Shown piece by piece: positions 57,436 to 64,000 of a stretch of 64,000 nt of DNA. The stretch's first letter is position 1, and each line of letters begins with the position of its first letter. The stretch covers positions 21,292,501 through 21,356,500 of the forward strand of contig OY747705.1 of NCBI GenBank assembly GCA_963556495.2, given 5' to 3'. The stretch comes from Valencia hispanica. Its lineage: Eukaryota; Chordata; Actinopteri; Cyprinodontiformes; Valenciidae. Position numbers and translations under genes: made by a program. The notes below the pieces were generated by a model. That model made no database searches and was not told the DNA's origin. It worked only from the letters and a program-made list of their open reading frames with translations.

Positions 57436-58790
57436 AGAATGGAAACTTGAATATCGAGCCACAAGAGTTCTGCATGAAATTTCATCTCTTTTGTGCTGCC
57501 TCTTCACCTGGATGTGTCAACTATGGTCTAAAGCACCTCGCTAGGGAGAATGAAAGCTTGTTTCCACTTGCTTCACAGTTCATTAAGAGACACTTTTATG
57601 TAGGCAAAGGTGTCACAAGCATAGCAACTACAAATGAAGCCATTCAGCTTGCAAAAGCAGCCCAAAAATGTTGTGCTATGGGTGGCCTGGGACAGCACAA
57701 GTTTGTGAGTAATGATAAGAAGGTACTGGAGAGCATGCCCCCATCTGAGTGTGCCACTGGAATAAAAAACAACAACATTGTCATAGGTGATATAAATCTT
57801 GAGAGAGCATTCGGAATACACTGGCACATTGAATCTGACAGTTTCAGGTTTCAAATAAGCTAAAAGGATCAATAAGAGACACGACGAGGCATATTTTCAA
57901 CAGTTGCCTCTCTATATGACCCACTGGGTTTTGTTGCTCCTCTCTCGCTCACCGGAAAAAGGGTATGGGATGACCCCCTAACTGATGCACTACAGTCGGT
58001 GTGGAGGAAGTGGAAGAGTGACTTAACAACATTAGAGAAAATCTGCATTCTACATTGCTACATCCCAGCTGACTTTGGAGAAGTCATACACAAGGAGCTT
58101 CATCACTTCTCTGATTCGAGCACAGCTGACTATGGTCAGTGCTCTTACCTGAGGCACATAAATGAAGGTGGACACTGCCATTGCAGTCTGGTTATGGCAA
58201 AATCCAAAGTGGCCCCCATCAAATTCACTTTGATGGGGGCCACTGGGGGACCCAGTGCTCAAGCCAGTTCAAGCAATTGCACGCCTTCTTTGCTGTGTTA
58301 AAGGAGACAAGTCAACTGGCCACAGCACTGTGCAGAAGCGAGAGGGTGCCCAACGTACTACCTTAAGAGAGCTGCAAAAACAAGTGTATTCAGATGAGAT
58401 AAAGCTAATCAGTAAAGGCACACAACTTCCACTTCTGAGCAAACTGTATCAAGTGGATGCCTTCGTTGACATGGATGAGATCCAAGGTGGGAGGAAGGCT
58501 AAAAAATGCATCCTTGCATAAATCACAGAAACACCCAGTGATTATTCAAAAGAATTATCATATTGCCAAAATGATAATAGCTTATTTTCATGAGCAAGTA
58601 AAACATGAGAGAAAGGGACTCCCGATAAACCATATAAAATTGAATGGATACTGGATTACCGGTATCAACAGAGCTGTAGCGTCATATGTGTAACAATGTG
58701 TTACATACAGGAAACTTAGGAGACCTGTAGAAGAGCAGAAAATGGCAGACCTACCAGCTGAACGTGTGGCTGAACATCTCCATCTTTAAC
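57436..58790 (+). pseudogene. BEL/Pao retrotransposon pol relic (RT end, RNase H start, integrase start)
   Basis: An old LTR-retrotransposon copy. In order: an RT segment (CAASSPGCVNYGLKHLAREN, then the catalytic site reading YVGK where the family has YVDD), a connecting region (SLYDPLGFVAP-like, ADFGEVIHKELHHFSDSST), a collapsed region around 58210-58400, then integrase-side text (KAKKCILA, NGYWITGINRAV, CRKLRRPVEEQKMADLPAER). Several frameshifts, a stop at 57860-57862, loss of an Asp of the catalytic pair, and a large RNase H deletion. No LTR, gag or protease was seen. Not functional. Confidence 0.85.
58208..58244. repeat. Perfect 16-bp inverted repeat at the BEL/Pao deletion
   Basis: Arms agtggcccccatcaaa (58208-58223) and its reverse complement (58229-58244) with loop ttcac. 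It lies where the BEL/Pao frame loses homology, so the right arm may be templated filler from deletion repair. Confidence 0.95.
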
Positions 58791-58894
58791 TTATTGTGGA
58801 ATGTACTGTTTACTGTTTAGGTCCTTTTCTCTCAAAACAAGGCCGAAAAGTGCACAAATGATATGGTCTGCTTCTCATCTGTCGCTTTTGTTTA

Positions 58895-59050
58895 GATTCT
58901 CAGTCATCCAGGACATGATATTCTTGAGAGTTTAAATGAAAGCAACTGGACTTTTCTTGTTGTCTTGAATACGTTTCGTCTCTCATCCAACAGGCTTCTT
59001 CAGTTCTCAAAACTGGATTGGGAGTATCAGATTTATTAATTTTATTAATT
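58895..59050. repeat. Dispersed fish repeat fragment
   Basis: 'ctcagtcatccaggacatga', 'aaagcaactggacttttctt' and 'tcatccaacaggcttcttca' match a pattern I recall from many fish intergenic sequences. Class not assigned. Confidence 0.5.
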
Positions 59051-59565
59051 TTTCTTTCCCAGGTGTCCTGTCTGGCAGTGTGGAGCTCAGAATTGGTGTC
59101 TGAGTACCAAGTAGAAGCCAGATTTACTATCACAAGTGGAACACTACAGCTTTTGCTATAGTACTCCGCTTGATAAAAGAAATCTTGATTAGAAATCACT
59201 GTGGGTTTGTTGTTGTTGTTTTGATGCACCAGGGACACGGAGACGGAAAATAAAGGGGAATAAAGAAAGTATATGAAGAGAGGTAGGGAAAAAGGTTAAG
59301 AGGGAGAGGGTGAGCTGAAGATTCAAGAAAGGAAGGGAAACAAAGAAAACACAAGAAAACATCAAAGTCCCCCTCCACATCCGCAGGATGGCAGGAAAAA
59401 AACAACAAAACTAATCAAACAATGCAAACTGAGAACTACACAACCTACAAATAGATATATGTATACTACAACAGCGTCACTGAAAAGCTCATGGTACCGA
59501 TTATTGCAAGATTTAGTAGTGGTAACCTAAGCCCAAGAATGTATATGTAAACACCGGAATCCCCA

Positions 59566-59590
59566 CACCTGTGTGTGTGTGTGTGTGTAC
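59566..59590. repeat. (GT)n microsatellite
   Basis: About 10 GT units at the edge of the GC-rich block. Confidence 0.85.
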
Positions 59591-59599
59591 GAGTATGCT

Positions 59600-61655
59600 G
59601 GTGCATATTAGGTTTCTCCATACAAGTGTTCAATAGCTGGTGTAACCAGCCATCGATCCGCCTTCCAGGAATTGATGCAGGCACGAAGGAGATCGGATCC
59701 ATAGAAACCCAAAGGACCCCCAGAGCACAGGAGACCCACGATCAACGAAGGGCTGACCACACCCCCAAGAGAGGAGCAGAAGAGAGCCTGGGGGAACATC
59801 CAGGAGCTACAATGCAGGGGCCGGGGGACCACAGTGGCGCCGGCAACCGGTTACACCAGGGCGGATCCAGCCATGGGCCCAGAGACCCGGGGCCCGAGGG
59901 CACCCCACCCCCTAGCAGGGACCCGACCAGAGACCGGCTGACAAAGGCCACCAGGCCGCTGGGGCGATGGCCAGCCAATGGTCAACATGGACTGCCGCCA
60001 ACCCAGGCCGATCCCCACAGCTGACATCCCAATGGTCCCCCCGCCCCATGCCAATAGCCCCAGCAGAAGGATGGCATCTCGAGGCCAAGACCAGCCAGCA
60101 CACCACTCAACCAGCTCCCGAATCTCCCGCACACCGCAGAGCACCAAGCATGTAACCATGTCAGCCAAACCCACCAATGAACCGACAAAGCACGAAGCAC
60201 AGAACAGGAAAACCAAGTGGAGACACTGGACCTGGTCCCCGCTGAGCCACCCGACACCTACCACCAGCAATGCCCAAACCAGCCTCTTGCAAAACAGGGC
60301 CAGTTCGGCGTGGGGGCCGACTGACACCCCGGTCCACTCAGGTCCGGCCAGGCATGCACCAGGGACTAATTGGCATGCCACCCGAGCACCAAGCCCCGGA
60401 CACAGAGAGCCATCTACGCACTGGCGAGTAGAGGCATCAGTCATCAGCAGGGTCATTTGCTGTCATGCGTTCCCTACCTCTTACACACCCTCATTTTCAT
60501 CTGCACACCAAGGCACACAAAAAAGGACGCTGACCACCCATTCATACTCCCCATACACACTCTATACTCCCAGGTCCATGTACTGATACCGAAGAAAAAC
60601 CAGCCCTCGGACCCAGGAGGTGGTCTGCCTACCCTCTAGGATGGAGACAAGCAGACCACCAAAGCCAACACAGTGGCGAAGCAGCCCACCAGCCCAGGCT
60701 CCGACCAGACCATCTGTTCCTCCTCTCGGACCCCAACCCCTGATGGCCAATAGCAAACAGGGGTGTGGAAAGACCCTTAGCCTCCCTCCTCCTGCTTGAG
60801 TATGGTGTTGATGGGTGTTGTTATAATATGCATTTAAAACAGAGGGGTGGGATGTGGAGAAGGCAGCCACACATCCCCCAACCCCCACCCCGAGCCCCCG
60901 GGCACCGGCACCAGAGGTGAAGCTGATTGAACAGCTCCTCCTCCGGCTGCCAAAACGCCTGCTCACCCCAAAGTCTCTATATGTGTGTCTCATGAGAATA
61001 TTATAAATGAGAGTATCTAAGGTGTACAGTAAAGTTGGGACCCAGGCAGCCACGGGGTAGTGGATATGGAAACCACTCCCCGCACCCCAGTGATGTGCTT
61101 ACACCCCAAGGACCTACATAAGTGTTAGAGTGATGGAGCGGGCGGACAGAGGAGTCCAGAGATGGGAAGAGAAGGACTGGGGGACAAAATGCCTTCCCAG
61201 GGAGCCAGCTCCCTCACTGACTCCAAAAGGCACCCCCGTTCACCAAGGTCCACCAAGGGAGGGAGGCCCTGGCACATTTACTCCGAGACCCATGGCTGCA
61301 GCACCACCAAGCCCCACGGAGCCCAGGGTAGTCCCCCCGATCCCATCCCAGAAGAAGATCTATACCCACCCCAACATTCGGTCTACTATCAAAGCACAAA
61401 CGACATTAGATACCCAGGTTGAGTTCTGTACCCCCCCTCCCCATCCAAGTGCACCACCTAGGGGGAGAGCAGTTGCAACCAGATAGGAAGATAGTAACAG
61501 CCTCCCCGCCAATAACAGAGGGCCCCAGAACCACCACCACCTCGTGCCCAGGCAGAAACCCAGGGTACGTACTGGCCCAAAACCTCGGCGATATGCCCAC
61601 CCGGATCAGGAATACACTGATGGTCTACACACTTCCATGGACACTTCCTAACTAA
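59600..61655. repeat. 2-kb GC-rich unclassified repeat-like block
   Basis: C/G/A-rich sequence with CCCAG, GGACC and CACCCC motifs, sharply different from the AT-rich flanks. It has long overlapping open frames on both strands (for example 59978-60586 plus, 59851-60456 minus), but none carries a recognised domain and stop-poor composition explains them. The inner segment 60915-60985 ('cagctcctcctccggctgcc', 'aaaacgcctgctcacccc') reads like the edge of a common fish repeat. Confidence 0.5.
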
Positions 61656-61745
61656 TATTTAATTACATTTCGAGTACTGAGTTGTGTCTCAACCAAAAGC
61701 TTTTTGGAGCCATCAACAAGCTCTTGGGACAAATGTGGCTGCATA

Positions 61746-63241
61746 AACTCAGCAAAAAAAGAAACATCCCTTTTTCAGGACTGTGTATTTCAACAATAAT
61801 GTTGTAAAAATTCAAATAACTTTACAGATCTTCATTGTAAAGGGTTTAAACAATGTTTTCCATGCATGTTCAATTAACCATAATCAATTAGTTAACATGC
61901 ACCTGTGGAATGGTCGTTAAGACCTTAACAGGTTACAGAAAGTAGGCATTTAAGGTCACAGTTCTAAAAACGCAGGACACTAAAGAGACTTGTCTACCGA
62001 CTGTGAAAAACACCAAAAGAAAGATGCCCAGGGTCCCTGCTCATCTGCGTGAACTTGCATTATGCATGCTGCAGGGAGGGATGAGGACTGCTGATGTGGC
62101 TAGGGCAATAAATTGCCATGTCCGCACTGTGAGACGCCTAAGACAGCGCTACAGGGAGACAGGAAGGACAGCTGATCATCCTCGCAGTGGAAGACTACGT
62201 GTAACAACACCTGCACAGGATCTGTACATTCGAATATCACACCTGCGTGACAGGTACAGGATGGCCACAACAACTGCCCGAGTCACACCAGGAACACACA
62301 ATCCCCCCATCAGTGCTCAGACTGTCTGCAATAGGCTGAGAGAGGCTGGACTGAGGGCTTGTAGGCCTGTTGTAAGGCAGGTCCTTACCAGACATCACCA
62401 GCAACAACGCCGCCTATGGGCACAAACCCACCTTCGCTGGACCAGACAGGAGTGGCAGAAAGTGCTCTTCAATGATGAGTCGCAGTTTTGTCTCACCAGG
62501 GGTGATGGACGGATTTGTGTTTATTGTTGAAGGAATGAGCGTTACACCGAGGCCTGTACCCTGGAGCGGGATCGATTTGGAGGTGGGGGGTCTGTCATGG
62601 TCTGGGGCGGTATATCACATCACCACCGGACTGAGCTTGTTGTCATTGCAGGCAATCTCAATGCCTTGCGGTACAAGGAAGACGTCCTCCTCCCTCATGT
62701 GGTACCCTTTATGCATGCTCATCCGGACATGATCCTCCAGCAGGACAATGCCACCAGCCATACTGCTCGTTCTGTGCGTGAGTTTCTGCATGAGAGCAAT
62801 GTCAGTGTTCTGCCATGGCCAGCGAAGACCCCGCATCTCAATCCCATTGAGCCCGTCTGAGACCTGTTGGATCGCAGGGTGAGGGCTAGGGCCATTCCCC
62901 CGAGAAATGTCCAGGAACTTGCAAGTGCCTTGGTGGAAGAGTGGGGTAACATCTCACAGCAAGAACTGACAAATCTGGTCCAGTCCATGAGGAGGAGATG
63001 CACTGCAGTACTTCAAGCAGCTGGTGGCCACACCAGATACTGACTGGTACTTTTGATTTTGAGCCTCCCTCCATTCAAGGACACATTATTCTATTTCTGT
63101 TAGTCACATGTCTGTGAAACATTTTTAGTTTATGTCTTATGGTGTTGACTCTTTTAGTGTTCAGACAACTATTTACACACATTAAGTTTACTGAAAGTAA
63201 AAACAGTTGAAAGTCAGAGGACGTTTCTTTTTTGCTGAGTT
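61746..63241 (+). mobile_element. Nearly intact Tc1-type DNA transposon with TA target duplication
   Basis: The ends AACTCAGCAAAAAAAGAAAC and, inverted, AACTCAGCAAAAAAGAAAC are flanked by TA (61744-61745 and 63242-63243). Length 1496 bp with one transposase gene. Closely resembles a Tc1 family I recall from salmonids and other fishes. Few mutations, so it is a recent insertion. Confidence 0.93.
62003..63043 (+). pseudogene. Tc1 transposase with two in-frame nonsense codons
   Basis: 347 codons in one unshifted frame. The N-terminal paired-type DNA-binding region includes HLRELALCMLQGGMRTADVA and HVRTVRRLRQRYRETGRTAD. The DDE domain includes VLFNDESQF, GGGGSVMVWGGI, LQQDNATSHTARSVREFL and HLNPIEPV. 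TGA at 62528-62530 (probably from CGA, CpG decay) and TGA at 62858-62860 (family Trp codon) break it. The catalytic Asp, Asp and Glu are all present. The frame closes at TGA 63041-63043. The encoded protein is truncated and not expected to transpose; the ends could still be mobilised in trans. Confidence 0.93.
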
Positions 63242-63289
63242 TATTTTATCTTTCTTCCCATCAGAATTAGTAGAGTTCATTTAAATTCA

Positions 63290-63690
63290 TTTGTTTCCTG
63301 CCATCAATTTAGCTTTTAAGGTTCTTTTAATGGCTTTTGAGTGTCTTAATGGTCTTGGGCCTACCTATCTTTCAAAACTGCTTTTACCTTATGAACCCTT
63401 GCGGTCTCTGCGCTCCCCTGGCAGCCGTCTCCTTCTCATCCCAAAAGTCAGGACACACGCATGGTGAGGCGTCATTGTGGCCCTCACCTTTGGAACAGGC
63501 TGCCGGAGGACCTCAGGGTCGCAGAGGACATTGATGTTTTTAAGAGCAAGGTCAAGACTCACCTTTTAAGCTAAGCTTTTAACTGATTACCATTTATTAT
63601 TGTCTGTTTAATTGCTTTGTATGTTTTAATTGATTAGATTTGATCAGTGTTTTACCATTTAATCTTATCACATTTATCCCAGTTATTTTA
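63290..63690 (+). mobile_element. L2-like LINE ORF2 C-terminal fragment
   Basis: Frame-broken LMAFECLNGLGPTYLSKLLL and YEPLRSLRSPGSRLLLIPKV, followed in another frame by W-N-R-L-P-E-D-L-R and FKSKVKTHL-type text: the C-terminal block of fish L2-like LINEs. The 3' side runs into AT-rich sequence. Confidence 0.7.
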
Positions 63691-63699
63691 TATCGTAAC

Positions 63700-64000
63700 T
63701 TGTTATTTCAATCTTCCTTCCAGTGTTTCCTCCATGGGAGCCCTCTGGGAGCCAGCTGTGGCTGCCTTGGTGCTCTCCAGGTAGCGCTTAAGTGGAGGTG
63801 GGGGTCTTGCACTCCACAAAATGTGACGCACCTTTGCTGAGCACTACTGTCAGTCTGCAGAGCTGCTCTTGTTGTGAATACACATTTCAGCAGGCTTACT
63901 ATTTTACATTGTCATTTGATTCTTAATGTGGATTAAAATATTTACATGCAAGGCAATTACTTTTTGAAAGTAACTAATTTTCAGCTGAACTTTATCTAAC
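63700..64000. other. Right-edge stretch without recognised gene
   Basis: A GC-richer patch (63720-63840, 'gggagccctctgggagccag') has no assignable frame, then AT-rich DNA to the end. Confidence 0.35.

Noticed and set aside
59851..60586. Two overlapping frames of about 200 codons on opposite strands in the GC-rich block
   Set aside because: Low stop frequency from base composition; no domain, no conserved motif, and both strands open together.

Overview
The window looks like a teleost fish chromosome: AT-rich and intron-rich, with long gene-poor stretches full of fish-type repeats (L2-, L1- and other LINE fragments, tRNA-derived SINEs, Tc1/mariner, hAT and TTAA-flanked elements, a BEL/Pao relic, long microsatellites). 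Species and chromosome cannot be read from sequence alone. No tRNA, rRNA, CRISPR or prokaryotic feature was seen.

Three host genes are supported. (1) Minus strand, 9296 down to 937 and continuing off the left edge: the first 11 coding exons of a P4-ATPase (phospholipid flippase) of the ATP8B class. All junctions have GT/AG and the reading frame is conserved throughout. It covers the start codon, TM1-TM2, the actuator domain with DGET, and TM3-TM4; the DKTG phosphorylation exon lies outside. (2) Plus strand, 25684-26709: an intronless-CDS bZIP repressor of the NFIL3/E4BP4 family (341 aa). (3) Plus strand, 37776-38513: a second, more canonical NFIL3-like bZIP (245 aa). The two bZIP genes lie about 11 kb apart in the same orientation. 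Each CDS sits just after a splice acceptor, so each probably has an upstream non-coding exon. Both should act in the nucleus on D-box (TTAYGTAA-type) DNA.

From about 39 kb to the right edge I find no host gene, only repeats. These include an L2-type LINE with a 391-codon reverse transcriptase ORF (41.65-45.7 kb), broken by an insertion; a composite repeat (48.9-53.0 kb) with two copies of a THAP-domain first exon next to YY1-like CpG motifs and a perfect 23-bp inverted repeat; a 171-bp AGAT array touching a BEL/Pao relic (57.3-58.8 kb); a 2-kb GC-rich repeat-like block (59.6-61.65 kb); and a young Tc1 transposon (61746-63241) disabled only by two nonsense codons.

Most novel-looking: the duplicated THAP promoter/exon module with its snap-back inverted repeat, a 36-bp copy of a flippase exon fused to a LINE tail inside an intron of the same gene, and the divergent TM4 of the flippase. 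I found no clearly new multi-gene system; the window is two bZIP genes and part of a flippase gene in repeat-rich DNA.
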